A stretch of DNA of 64,000 bases. Origin: Pohlia nutans (Eukaryota; Streptophyta; Bryopsida; Bryales; Mniaceae). The DNA is taken from assembly GCA_022496805.1 (NCBI GenBank), contig CM040093.1, forward strand, positions 11,870,713 through 11,934,712. Direction: 5' to 3'. The first letter of the stretch is position 1; every line of letters starts with the position of its first letter. Shown piece by piece: positions 13,165 to 23,296 of this stretch. A program made the position numbers and the translations under genes. Below the pieces are notes generated by a model, which did no database searches, was not told where the DNA came from, and saw only the letters and a program-made list of their open reading frames with translations.

Positions 13165-13375
13165 GGACTTACTACATTGCCACATTTGGTTGTTTTTAGT
13201 TAAATGTTTATTTTCACCTAGTTCCTTATTTTAAATGAAAATGGTCCCAACTAAGAAAGTGTGGGGGCTATCTTCTACTTTCTAGCGCATTTACTATTCT
13301 TTGAAATTGTCAAAATTATGTTATTTAGAGCACTTTGAAAATCAGAACCCTAAAATTCCAATACACACTAGAGTT
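13165..13375. repeat. Fragment of a dispersed repeat shared with 41.1 kb and 53.7 kb
   Basis: The phrases 'tgaaaatggtcccaactaag' and 'atcttctactttctag' and their surroundings recur at about 41,200-41,400 and 53,720-53,880. There they are the interior of TTAA-type elements. Here neither end is well preserved. Confidence 0.6.
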
Positions 13376-14449
13376 ATTGTTAAGGTGAGAACGAGGTAAC
13401 CTGTCTGCCATAGGGTGTTTTCAATCTTGATATAGAATTTTCTGACAATCACTCACACAAGTTACCAAGTACCATCTCTTGGGAGAGCATGAAATTGGTG
13501 TTGGGGTACGTGGAGATTCCTCCATGGGATCTCAAGCTTGGTTTGGAGAGCTATTCTTGCATTGTGGAGGTTCAAAGTTCGAATCTCTTTGACAAGGTAG
13601 TCCATTGTGATTGGTTGAAACAAAAAGGACCCAAATTCATTTTCGTTGCCTTTTAAGCTAAAAAACTACATTTAGGGGTTAACGTTAACCCTAAAAGGCC
13701 CAACCAAACGTACTATGTGTTTTAAGAAAACAAAAACAAAAAAATAAAACTAGATTTGAAGATAAGTAAATGTAAAAAAGTTGAAGAGACAAAAAAGATG
13801 GTTGTAAAGTTATGAACACTGAATTAGCAATTTTTGCACTTGGCCAAGTGCATTGTCTGATGGACACAATAGTGCAAAATTTGCACTTTTCTGAAATTTT
13901 AACCCCCTGAAATTTCATATATTATCATTTTTTAAATAGCAACAACACATTCATTCATATCGAATTTGCCATGTATTAAATGAAAATTAAACATAACGAG
14001 CAATATTGTTTTATTACTATCTAATAGAAAACCAAAACAAAACGCTTCAAACACGCAATTCCATATTTTTGCACTTGGCCAAGTGCAATCATTTCGGGAC
14101 CTAATTGTGCTAAAAGAACAACTTTATAAAAAAAATTGACAAAAAAACATCGATTTCTTTCTTTGTTGAAACTTGTAGTATATTGCAATAAAACACTAAT
14201 ATTTCAAATTTTTTATAACAAAAATTTGAATTTCATTTATTTTTAAAATTACAAGATTGACTATTTAAAAACTATTACAAATTATGAATAGATTAAGACA
14301 CTATAACCCCGTTGCTAGAGTGTATGGGAGAAGACTTGATTTTCTTTTTCTTATTTCATTTTTTGTGTGTCAAAAAGTACATAAGGGTGCGTGGCTCCTT
14401 CATCCTTCAAAACAACATTCAAACGCTCTCCAACACACTTTCATTTACA

Positions 14450-15620
14450 CATCATGAGTATATAAAATGGCTATGACAGGGTATGGAAGAACATATGCAT
14501 GTTCTCTTAACTCTTAAACGTCAAGAGGGCCTGAGCGGGGCAGCCCGGAAGGCATCTAAATTTTCGGAGGAAAAAAAAAAAAAAAGTTTTTTTTTTTTTT
14601 GGAAAAAAACGGCTCTGCTGGCCAGCCACTGCTGCGGCACTGTTGCACTACGGCACTTTTTCAAAAACAACTTGTACTGCCCAACTTCAACTCCTGTTCA
14701 CTCCGACTACTTTGATTGTTTGTGGATGATTCCATAAGCTCCCAAGTAAGGCGCAAATCAAGAATCTAAATCGCTTTTTCAGTAGTTTTCCAACGCACCA
14801 ATTCTCGCTTGATTTGGTTGAGAAAACTACTTTTTTTCTCTCATTATTCCTTTCTAAAAAGCCCGTGGGGCTTTTTTGACGTTTAAGGCTTAAGGGCTGG
14901 AGGATGGAGGGTGCGCTGCTGCATACTGTCAGTCCCTCCGTCACGCTCCCCCCCAAAAAATTAAAAATTAAAAATTAAAAAAATTAAATAATAATAATAA
15001 TAATAATTTTATTTTTTTCGAAGTTCGTGCGGACCCTCTTTCCTCCTCTCCTCAAGAGAACATCAATGAATATATTCTCCCATGCTCCCATGGCCGCCTT
15101 ATATACTCATGAAGCAACTATGAGAGGGTATGGAAGAAGATGTGCATGTTCTCTTGAGGGCTGGAGGACGGAGGGTGCACTACCGCACACCCTCAGCCCC
15201 TCCGCCACGTCCAAAAAACAAAAACAATTTTTTAATTATTTTTCCAAGTTTTCCGGGGTTGAAGATCTGTGCGCGGACCTTCTTTCGTCCTCTCCTCAAG
15301 AGAACATCAATGAATATGTTCTCCCATGTTCCCATGGCCACCTTATATACTCATGAAGCGGCTATGAGACCTCGGGTATGGAAGAACATATGCATGTTGG
15401 AGGACGGAGGGTGTGCTACCGCATACCCTCAGCCCTTCCGCCACGCCCAAAAAATTTAATTTTAATTATATATTTTTTTTTTAAATTTAATTTAAAAAAA
15501 AAAAAAAAATTCCGGGTTTTCGAGGGCTAAGGGTCCGCGTGCGTAGACCTTCTTTCGTCCTCCCCTCAAGAGAACATCAATATGTTCTGCCATGCTTCTA
15601 GCATGGCTGCGAAAGAAAGC
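14450..15620. repeat. Tandem repeat with roughly 245-267 bp period
   Basis: Successive units contain 'cctctcctcaagagaacatc' (15,040, 15,290 and, varied, 15,560), 'ccttatatactcatgaagc' and 'gggctggaggacggagggtg'. Unit-to-unit offsets are about 245 and 267 bases. An outer partial unit near 14,470-14,930 is split by the TTAA element at 14,507-14,893. Homopolymer A and T stretches and a (TAA)n run lie at unit junctions. No coding role is visible. Confidence 0.7.
14507..14893. mobile_element. TTAA-flanked MITE inserted in the tandem repeat
   Basis: TTAA occurs at both edges (14,507-14,510 and 14,890-14,893). The ends TTAACTCTTAAACGTCAA and GACGTTTAAGGCTTAA are inverted copies. The intact neighbouring repeat unit near 15,150 reads 'tgttctcttgagggctgg', so the filled site equals the empty site plus one element and one extra TTAA. 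A second copy in opposite orientation is at 54,523-54,928; both share 'cggctctgctggccag' and 'gggcagcccg' in one strand or the other. Confidence 0.75.
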
Positions 15621-17529
15621 AAAGGGGTGGCTATGCATCATTAGTGACCCGCAAAAAGTATAGATAGATAGATAGATAGATGTTTAATGATTTTTTTGTT
15701 TTATTTTTTGTGCAAGTGGCTGAGGGTGCATAGTCGAGCATTTTATTTTCTTCCTTAGTGCATTTGGAAGCCCCATTGAAGTTGACAATGATGTTGTTCA
15801 TGTGGAATTCCATGGACTCTGTATAGGGAAATGAATCGCTCGGCTTGTTGTTCTCACGAGTTTGTTCCAAGAGGTTGGACAATCTATTCTGATAACATAA
15901 TGAAGAAATGTCTTGGTGGAGTTGGGAGGAAGCAACTGCTGCAACAATGGCGCTATATGATTACGTGTGGATGAAGCAAATCACTATTCCAAATGAAACA
16001 AAGTTGCATATACTTGAATATGTTGCAATGCAGATTGAAGGCATGGGTGACAAGAAGTTGCAAAATGAACAAGATTCTTATTAGAGTAAATGAATACATT
16101 ACTATATAGTATGTTGTTTTTCAGTTTAGTTGTCAAGGTACTGATTTAAAAGTTTGTACTACTTTTATAAATTGTAAACATGTATAGATATATACAGGTT
16201 CCAAGATATATAGTAACAAGCCGCTAAATTTAACTGATTTTGCCATACATGCTTGAATTTGATGTAGATTTTCACAATTCAAAAGACAAACAGCACGCTA
16301 GGGTCCCTAGAGGTTACCTAGGGCACCCAAATTTCATGTTGGGTTCCGAGATTTATAGTCAAAAGCTGCTAAATTTAGTAGATTTTGCCATACATGCTCT
16401 AATTTGATGTAGATTTCTACAATTCGAAAGACAAACACCATATTAGGGCCCCTAGAGGTTGGGGGCACCCAAATTTCATGTTGGATTCCAATATTTATAA
16501 TCAAACATTGCTAAATTTAACATATTTTGCAATGCACACAAATTTGTTGCGGATTTCCACGATTTGAAAGCAACACAAAATATTATGGTCTCTAGGAATT
16601 ATTGGCCTTGAAATCCCATGTTGGGTTTTTTTTTAATTATAAAAATAATTTGGTATATGTAGTTGTTTAGTTAAAGAAGTCTAAATTTGACTTAGATTTG
16701 TTCAATGCAAACCTCAAGCCCAAAATTGAGCCTCCATAGCTTCGAAGCCCCCTATTTTTAATATTTGGTGCTATGAATTTAAAGCATGAGCTGCTAAATT
16801 TTATTTTATTTCCTAAATATTCTAGTCAATGTGGATTATTTAATAAGATTCAGTTGCAAACACAAATTATGGGCTAATATTGTGCATGTTTCAATATTTA
16901 AGTTTCAGTCTCAATTGTGTAACCTGTACATGGAGTGATTACTGGTACGGAGTTTAAGACGCTATCATTTACATGAGTTTTGGTAGATCATTGTATGACG
17001 CTTAGACTTGACGGATTATATCATGACCTCGAGATAGTAAAGTATCATCGTTTGGGAGAAGAGGATAACTACACATATGAACAGGTTGCCTCTAATTTAG
17101 AGGGTGACTTAAACGCAGGTAGCATTCCCTCTCTAGTGGTGGAAGCCATGGTTATGAGAGCGTTGGATTATACTGATGATGGGACCCTTCAAAGATTAGA
17201 GCACTACTCGGGAAAGTGCAAATTTTGCACCATCGTGGCCATTGGACAATGCACTTAGCCAAGTTGCAAAAATTGCTAATTCAATGTTTAGAGCATCTCT
17301 ACTCCAAGTATGAAACTATAATTTTATTCACATGGAATTAGAACTTTAGAGTATTTTCATTAGAAGGGCATTGAAAATTACATGTAATAAACACAAAATA
17401 ATTGGGATACAATCATCAAATGACCTAAATATTCCCATTATAATAATAATTAAAACATAATAATCTTCAAAATTTGTTGAAAGTTTGTTGTTGACAAGGA
17501 AAAAGTTGCAAATTCAGTATTATATCAAC
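15621..17529. other. AT-rich spacer with a (GATA)n run
   Basis: A GATA microsatellite is at about 15,659-15,682. From 16,190 to 16,560, three loosely similar blocks of about 160 bases share phrases such as 'aaatttcatgttgg' and 'tagtagattttgccatacatgc', indicating old tandem duplication. No gene was recognised. Confidence 0.4.
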
Positions 17530-17671
17530 AACAAGTCTATCCTCGGCAGGAGAGAGTAGTTTTGTTCCAATGGCCCTTTGTCCGGTGGACACTGGGTCAT
17601 TAACATTACGAACATACATTTTATTCACGTCGGCCTCTAACGAGGCCGGAGTTTCTATCTATCTATCTATC
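17530..17671. repeat. Short interspersed repeat with hairpin and (CTAT)n tail
   Basis: This segment is the reverse complement of 34,488-34,620. Shared phrases include 'agagtagttttgttccaatg', 'ggtggacactgggtcatt' and a GC hairpin 'cggcctctaacgaggccg', followed by 'tctatctatctatc'. A compact repeat with a simple-sequence tail resembles a SINE, but no clear pol III A and B boxes are visible, so the class is open. Confidence 0.55.
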
Positions 17672-17679
17672 AACAACAA

Positions 17680-18800
17680 ATTCTTAGCAAAACTTGAAGT
17701 TATTTATTTATTTTTTGGTTTGTAATGAACGTATTTGACAGTATTTTGATTGCCTAATGTTCAAATTTATTGTTTTTTGGGTTTATTTTAAGTGATTGTT
17801 CAACGTGCTCTAAATGACAATGCTCTATAGTTTTCAATTCCATATAAATAAATAAACAAAAATTATAGTTTTGAGGCTTTAGGATAGAATTGCTCTTAGG
17901 TGTGGTTTACACCAAGATTAGAGCCACTCCCCATGAAGCATCATGTCTCGTTGCAAAAAGTAGAGGACCGACTCATTGTTCAATCTCTTATGATTCTTCT
18001 CCAATAAAATAGAGAGCGGTTCTCTAAAAGATAGCAGTCTTGGTTTGAGGAAATGCCAAGCCCGTCCTATTGCTCGAGCATCCGTCCTCTAATCCAAAGC
18101 ATGGTGTAGAATAAGTTTATTTTCTCTGCAAAGCAGACGCAGGTCTCTCACGAGGATCCTCCCTTAGAGCAAAGAACTACCGTATTTGAATTCTTAAAAT
18201 TATTATTAGTAGAGAAATAAGTAATGGTTTAAGTCGGGTTTACACTAAGACCACAACATATGCCATTTTATGAACTCTCAAGGAGTGTAAATTATTGGAT
18301 AGTTTTTGTCACAATAAATAGATAAAGTAAGCTATCCTATTTGTGTCACTACCGGTATTCAAAAGTTACAATATTTGTGCCACTTTGTACTAGTTGTGTA
18401 CATATCAAAAATTAAAATGTAAGACAATGATATATATTATACCCGGTCACTAGGTCATGCCAAATAATTATTATTTTTGCCCAAATGTTTATATATTTTG
18501 TTAGATTTTTTGAATATTCTTAAAAATTCTCTTTATTTTTTTTGAACAAATAATTTCCTAAAAATTTGGATTTCTCTTTTTATAATTATTTTTTGTTGAT
18601 CATGAAGACCAACTACTATGGTCTCTCTTGAATTCACACCAAAACCATTACTTCCTTGTTTGGAAATAATTATCCTAGTTTTTGGCATTTTTTCCCAAAT
18701 GTAATTATCCTATTGATTTTATACTTCAAACTTAAGGCCTATATACTTCAAATGGGCTAAACAATGAAAGTGACACAAAATTCCATAGTGAGGTAACTAT
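17680..18800. other. AT-rich spacer
   Basis: No exon recognised. Phrases such as 'gtggtttacaccaagatt' and 'gggtttacactaagacc' resemble the ends of Harbinger-like MITEs elsewhere in the window, but complete elements with target duplications could not be delimited. Confidence 0.35.
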
Positions 18801-18807
18801 ATGTCAA

Positions 18808-18912
18808 AAGGAGCATTTACCTTAAAACGTGCGTACCTACTACAGTGTGACATTTTTCTGCTCAAATGTCACACTGTAGTAGATACACACGCTTTAAAGT
18901 AAATGCTCCCTT
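18808..18912. repeat. Long near-perfect hairpin
   Basis: Two arms of about 48 bases (18,808-18,855 and 18,864-18,911) are inverted copies with about five mismatches, separated by an 8-base loop (ttctgctc). The most conserved part is CTACTACAGTGTGACATTT against its complement. The hairpin abuts the TTAA element starting at 18,912. It could be a tiny foldback MITE or a small-RNA precursor; nothing shows that it is transcribed. Confidence 0.7.
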
Positions 18913-19479
18913 TAATCACTAAACGTCCTCACCCCTTTCCAAATTTGGAGAATTTCGCAGATGTCTTATAAAATCTAACTAAGAGGGATATTTTGAACTT
19001 GATATATGAATAAAAGTTGTGAATTTTTGATTCTATCCATACGGTTAGATCTATGATTGCTCTCACCAATATTTTTGTATAAAATTTGAAACTTAAAATT
19101 GAAAATTCTTTTGTCATTTGATTACAAATAAGATATTGACAATTTGTACATGAATTTTTTTGTGATTGGTTGAAATGTAATACTCTAAATGTAGTGATCT
19201 TTGGAGATTTTTTGGTTGCTTCATTTTATGAGTTGAATTTTTTAACAACACTTTTACATTGAAATCTTCGGAATTTTGGATGAATCACTACAATATGAAA
19301 TGGGACATAAAAATTTCACAAATCATCCCCTTTTAATTGGATCACACATGCATAAAGCTAACTTCCCATAAAATATATAGTAAAAAACCCACACTGCAAA
19401 AAGTCAATGACAGATGAAAAAACTGTGTTTGATTCTGTACATTGTCCACTTTCTGAACGGTTGGGCGTTTAGGGGTTAA
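18912..19479. mobile_element. TTAA-flanked MITE, uninterrupted copy
   Basis: TTAA is at 18,912-18,915 and 19,476-19,479. The right end reads GGGCGTTTAGGGGTTAA and the left TTAATCACTAAACGTCC. The interior is the reverse complement of the element at 54,197-55,174 over most of its length, for example 'tcatttcatgttgtagtgat' in one strand. It therefore gives the unfilled state of the insertion found inside that other copy. No ORF of transposase size. Confidence 0.75.
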
Positions 19480-19504
19480 GGTATAGTTACTTTACTATTG
19501 AAGA

Positions 19505-19735
19505 TTAACCCTTAAAGGGCTGATGGGGATAGTAGATACGTTGGCGTATATCTGACATTAGTTGTAAATAGAAAGCTCCAAATTGAGACCCCAATAGCTC
19601 ATTAAAATCATGTCGACGTGAATTTTAACTTCTTATGATCTTAAACTCATAGGAAGTGTGGAACCATGCCAAATACAACGGAATATTGTTGTATAATACT
19701 AGTCGGAAAGGGCTCTCTAGACCTTTAAGGGTTAA
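19505..19735. mobile_element. Short TTAA-flanked MITE
   Basis: The left end is TTAACCCTTAAAGGGCT and the right end CCTTTAAGGGTTAA, inverted copies with TTAA at both edges (19,505-19,508 and 19,732-19,735). It is 231 bases long, with no coding content. The ends fit the window-wide consensus TTAA-CCC-(C/T)TAAA. Confidence 0.65.
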
Positions 19736-19968
19736 CCATTTTTTGAGTAGACGGTTATTTTGGCCAAAAAGAAAATGCGTTAAGTTAAAACACGTCAAAA
19801 ACTAGGACAATTATTTCCGGACATGATAGGGAGTAAAAATATCATTTACATTTTATTTTTATTTTTATTTTGTAAATGTAAATCCCCTTCCCATGATCAC
19901 ATCAAACAACTTGAGAGGGTGACTGGGCCGGGGTCTTCAGTTGTCGTGTCTGGAGCTTCATTGTGGCA

Positions 19969-19987
19969 TTAGGGTTTAGGGTTTAGG
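19969..19987. promoter_or_regulatory. Telo-box upstream of the ribosomal protein gene
   Basis: TTAGGGTTTAGGGTTTAGG lies about 180 bases before the bS21m start codon. Telo-boxes (AAACCCTAA) are known in plant ribosomal-protein and other translation-related promoters or leaders, where they support expression in dividing cells. A further 'tttagggtta' occurs at about 20,146. Confidence 0.6.
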
Positions 19988-20164
19988 AATTTGGAGCATT
20001 CGCTTCGACGGTGTCTTCGTCGAAGCGTGACGGATCCGAAGCAGCATCGTTGGTCGCCCAAGAAACAGTTTCCATTTTTGCAAGAGTGCGGATTCCGGTA
20101 GTTTTAGTTTTTTTCAGTTTTCGTTCCTGATTGAGAAGAAGATTTTTAGGGTTATTGTTGTGCG

Positions 20165-20957
20165 ATGGCGTTTCTTGCGAAGCTCGGGGGCGTGGCGCGC
20201 CAGTCGGTGAAAAGCTTCTTGTGGCCAGCGACGACGCGTGCAATTTCTACCTCCACAAACAGCTTGACGGGTATTACCCAAGGTCTGTGGGGACAGAGGA
20301 CAGGATTTGTTGCCTCTGATTATGGTAGTATGCTGTGGGGTGCTGGCAACCAGCAAGTGCGCAATGTGATGGTCGAGGTTACCAACGATGACTTAGAGAG
20401 AGCCATCCGGAAAATGAAGAGGCGGTTGAAAGATGATAACGGCATCAAGTTGCTCCGAGAGCGACAATATCACCGGAAACCCTCGGAACTCAAGGTGTTG
20501 GCACGAAAAGAGCGTGACAAACGAGTCGCGAAGAAGGCATTTCGGGCCAAGCTCAAGTGGATTACAGCGAGACAGGCCAGGTATATCACGGCTCTTTCCA
20601 TCGAATTCTTAACCTCTAAGCATTCACTGCGTATTTTCTGTATTGTAAGAAAATTGAACCCTTTTCTGCAAATCATCTATTTGTTTGAAAATGACTTCAG
20701 TTTGACACCATCGACACTGTTGATCTTGTAGTATAGAACAAGAGATTTTAAAATGATGAATTGCAATCAGAAAACCGAGGTAAAATGAGAATATGCCACC
20801 GTTGCAAAATTCAGTGATGCAGATGGCCATATTGGGCGTTAGGGTTAAAACGCATCTATTTATGTTGTTTTCCTTCCGTGCAGTGGCTTGCTTTTTGATG
20901 AATATGGTGATGCTCGTGGCTAATAACATATGGTGTACTACTTGCAGAGGATTTTGA
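20165..20957 (+). CDS. Mitochondrial small-subunit ribosomal protein bS21
   Basis: Component of the organellar 30S-type ribosomal subunit. Two coding exons, 20165-20580 and 20948-20957, give 141 residues; the second supplies only 10 nt and completes the ending RQARGF before TGA, typical of plant bS21m. The first about 60 residues are Ser/Thr/Arg-rich with few acidic residues and look like a mitochondrial presequence (MAFLAKLGGVARQSVKSFL). The S21 domain follows at about 65-135 (VEVTNDDLERAIRKMKRRLK, then ERQYHRKPSE and a basic tail). A telo-box precedes the gene. Plastid rather than mitochondrial targeting cannot be wholly excluded by eye. Confidence 0.9.
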
Positions 20958-23296
20958 GTCTTTTTTCATGGAGCTGCGGATATACTTTTGAATCATGCTT
21001 CGTCCGCATATGTAAAGTGAAGACATGACGATGTTGGTCGAGGTATCATTTCCTAAATAGCTGTACGTGTTTGCTCCATTAGTTTGTTTTTCCAGCTAGA
21101 TGAATAGTTTTGACACTCTTGATATAGTCTGGCAGAAAAAGGCTTTTACGGGGATGAACACTCATATAAACAATGTGAACATTCATTTAGACTCGATCCA
21201 AATAAAGAGTTTGTAGACGCATCTTTCTCGTAGTTGAGGAATTGTATGTGTCAAATGAGTAACTTGCGATTTGGTGTTCACATTTGCAAGTTTATCCCCA
21301 AATTGGGACAACATGAGTCTTCTTACCCCAAAGTACTAACCCCCTTCGAATACAATTCTGAAATCACCTTTTTTTCCTTTTCCTCTTTTTCTTTCAATTT
21401 CTTTTTGGACCAGCTCTAACATTAGAGCTGTGGCTGACACTGCTACTTAAGTGTTTTGATCTCTTCCGTATGTATTCATGTGGAGATGAAGAACCAATTT
21501 CAAACTAACAGTAGAAGTTCCAATCCCAAATGGTCTTGAGAGCCATTTGTGTTTGTTTAGAGAAAAACGATGATCCTTGGTTATGTAATGTCAATGCGGC
21601 GTGCCACAGTGAACAGAGCTTTGCCGTTCTTGCACACAAGGCAATGAGCCAACCGAAAGCACATGTACACACTTGAAGTGCTCAGCACATTGCCTATCCT
21701 GCATCCACCGGCAACAAGTACCCAGTGACTCCTCCATCACGTAAGGTAGCTACACCTAATTCAGACAGTTTAAGCATTGAAATAAGTTCCTAGCAAAATT
21801 TGAGAGCACATGTTTGTACACTTGTTACACACATTGAGTGATTATAAAAGATAAGTGATCACATGGATTTTGGCACTTGCTAAGCAAAGTCAAAAAGGAT
21901 GGGTTCCACGATGAGTGAAATTAGCCACTTTTGAATGGGATAGGCTAGTGAAAATATCCAAATCCAAACCCTGTTCTAGTGTTAGGAGCCTCACACAAGA
22001 ACTATCCGGCAGTTCCAACCAAAGAAATTTGAGGGGCGTAACATTCTTAAGCAGTAGCATGACACTTTTTTAGAAAAGTGCCAACTGAGTTATTTAAAGC
22101 AAAGTCATGCCAAATCAAACAACAATTAAAGCTCAATCTCACATGTGAAGAAAATGGCTCATTGATCTCTAACTTCTTCAAATTGAATTCAACTTTGCAA
22201 AACAAGATGCCAGGAGTCCTTTCCATGCGTCAAGAATTCCTTTTCCATGCCAACACAGGGTCTTGAGCTGCCTTGACTTGGTCCCTTTTTCATAATGTTA
22301 CTGTAGAGGCATCATTCCTCAACAATGAAAAATGATGGCTCTACAATAGCACTACACACCTTCAATTCAAGATTTTTCAATTCTAAGGGACCATGCTTAG
22401 GCAGTTCAAGAATGTTATGGTGATCAACAAGAATGTTACGGAGGATAACATTTCAACACTTTCATGCTAAGCGTAGATTTTTGAGAACAACCTGCCAATT
22501 GCGTGTGAATAACAAATGCATACCATCGATGTCACTTAGAATTAGAGAAGGATGTGCAACAGTACCTCCTGCCGGATTGAGATGAAGATTTGAGGAGGAA
22601 GCTCTGGGCAAGCACCGACTGGAGATGGCAATGGAAGATGTTTGTGTGGATGGAGTGCATCAACCGCATTGTTGCCAAAGGTTGCTACAGCCACAGCTCA
22701 ATTCCGTCATCACAAGATTGGATTCAATCCTTTCAATGTTATTATGTGAATGACTCAGCTCAATCAGGTCACAACTGCAGTAGTTTGCCAGGCTTTGTGC
22801 AAGCTTCTCACAACTTAGAAACAGACCTGGAGGTCGGAGTACACAGTCGGCAACGTCTCATGCTCCATCATAATTCCTTTGACTTGCGTGCCTGCATCAC
22901 AATGCAAATTTAACCCACAATAAGAAGCTTTACCACAACTAGATCAAACCCTAAACCCTAAACCCTAAACAATAAGAAGCAATAAAGTGGAAGCGAGTGT
23001 GATACTATGGTGAAGGTCCTGGGCAAGTATTAGCAAAGTATATAATGCATACATTAGATTTAGAGCTCTGGTAATACACTAGTCTATATGCCTACAGATA
23101 ACTTAGCAATGGGATTGGGTTCTTACCGTATTACTTGGAAGTCCAAGAAATGGGAGGAAGAAAAAAAGTGAAGAACTTAAATTATTTATTATTCATGCCA
23201 TGTGGACTGACCTGGCAAAAGTGGTGTTGCCTGCCTCTAGTAAAGCTATATATTCGTTGCTTACTCTCGACGTAATTATATGCCGGAATAAACGTT
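20958..23296. other. Spacer between bS21m and the unknown minus-strand gene
   Basis: Probable 3' UTR of bS21m, then moderately AT-rich sequence. A less AT-rich patch at 22,560-22,920 contains a possible minus-strand exon after 'gtgatgcag' (about 22,893) that could be a downstream or UTR exon of the neighbouring gene. This is not secure. Nothing else was recognised. Confidence 0.35.
22946..22970. repeat. Interstitial telomere-type repeat
   Basis: Three-plus units of the plant telomere repeat CCCTAAA in tandem. A second short run is at 23,642-23,662, in the last intron-facing flank of the minus-strand gene. They are too short to be a former chromosome end and may instead be telo-box type elements. 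Confidence 0.7.

Larger units (their letters stand above)
13679..17290. repeat. Repeat block bounded by inverted copies of a palindrome-bearing segment
   Basis: About 80 bases near 13,817-13,897 reappear inverted near 17,212-17,288. Both contain TGCACTTGGCCAAGTGCA or a mutated form, and 'agtgcaaaatttgcac'. A further copy of the exact palindrome is at 14,070-14,087. At 13,679-13,690 two TTAACCC-type ends lie back to back ('ggggttaacgttaaccc'). The interval may be a decayed TIR element or an accumulation of insertions; an open stretch at 16,980-17,258 is not recognisable as a protein family. Confidence 0.4.

Noticed and set aside
13560..13600. tRNA T-arm-like 'aaagttcgaatctc'
   Set aside because: No cloverleaf can be built from the flanks.
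16980..17258. 92-codon open frame in the repeat block
   Set aside because: It runs into the inverted palindrome segment and has no recognisable domain, so repeat-derived chance is the better explanation.
22590..22913. 107-codon plus-strand open frame
   Set aside because: No family resemblance and no splice partners. A minus-strand exon of the neighbouring gene is at least as likely, so it was mentioned only in the spacer description.
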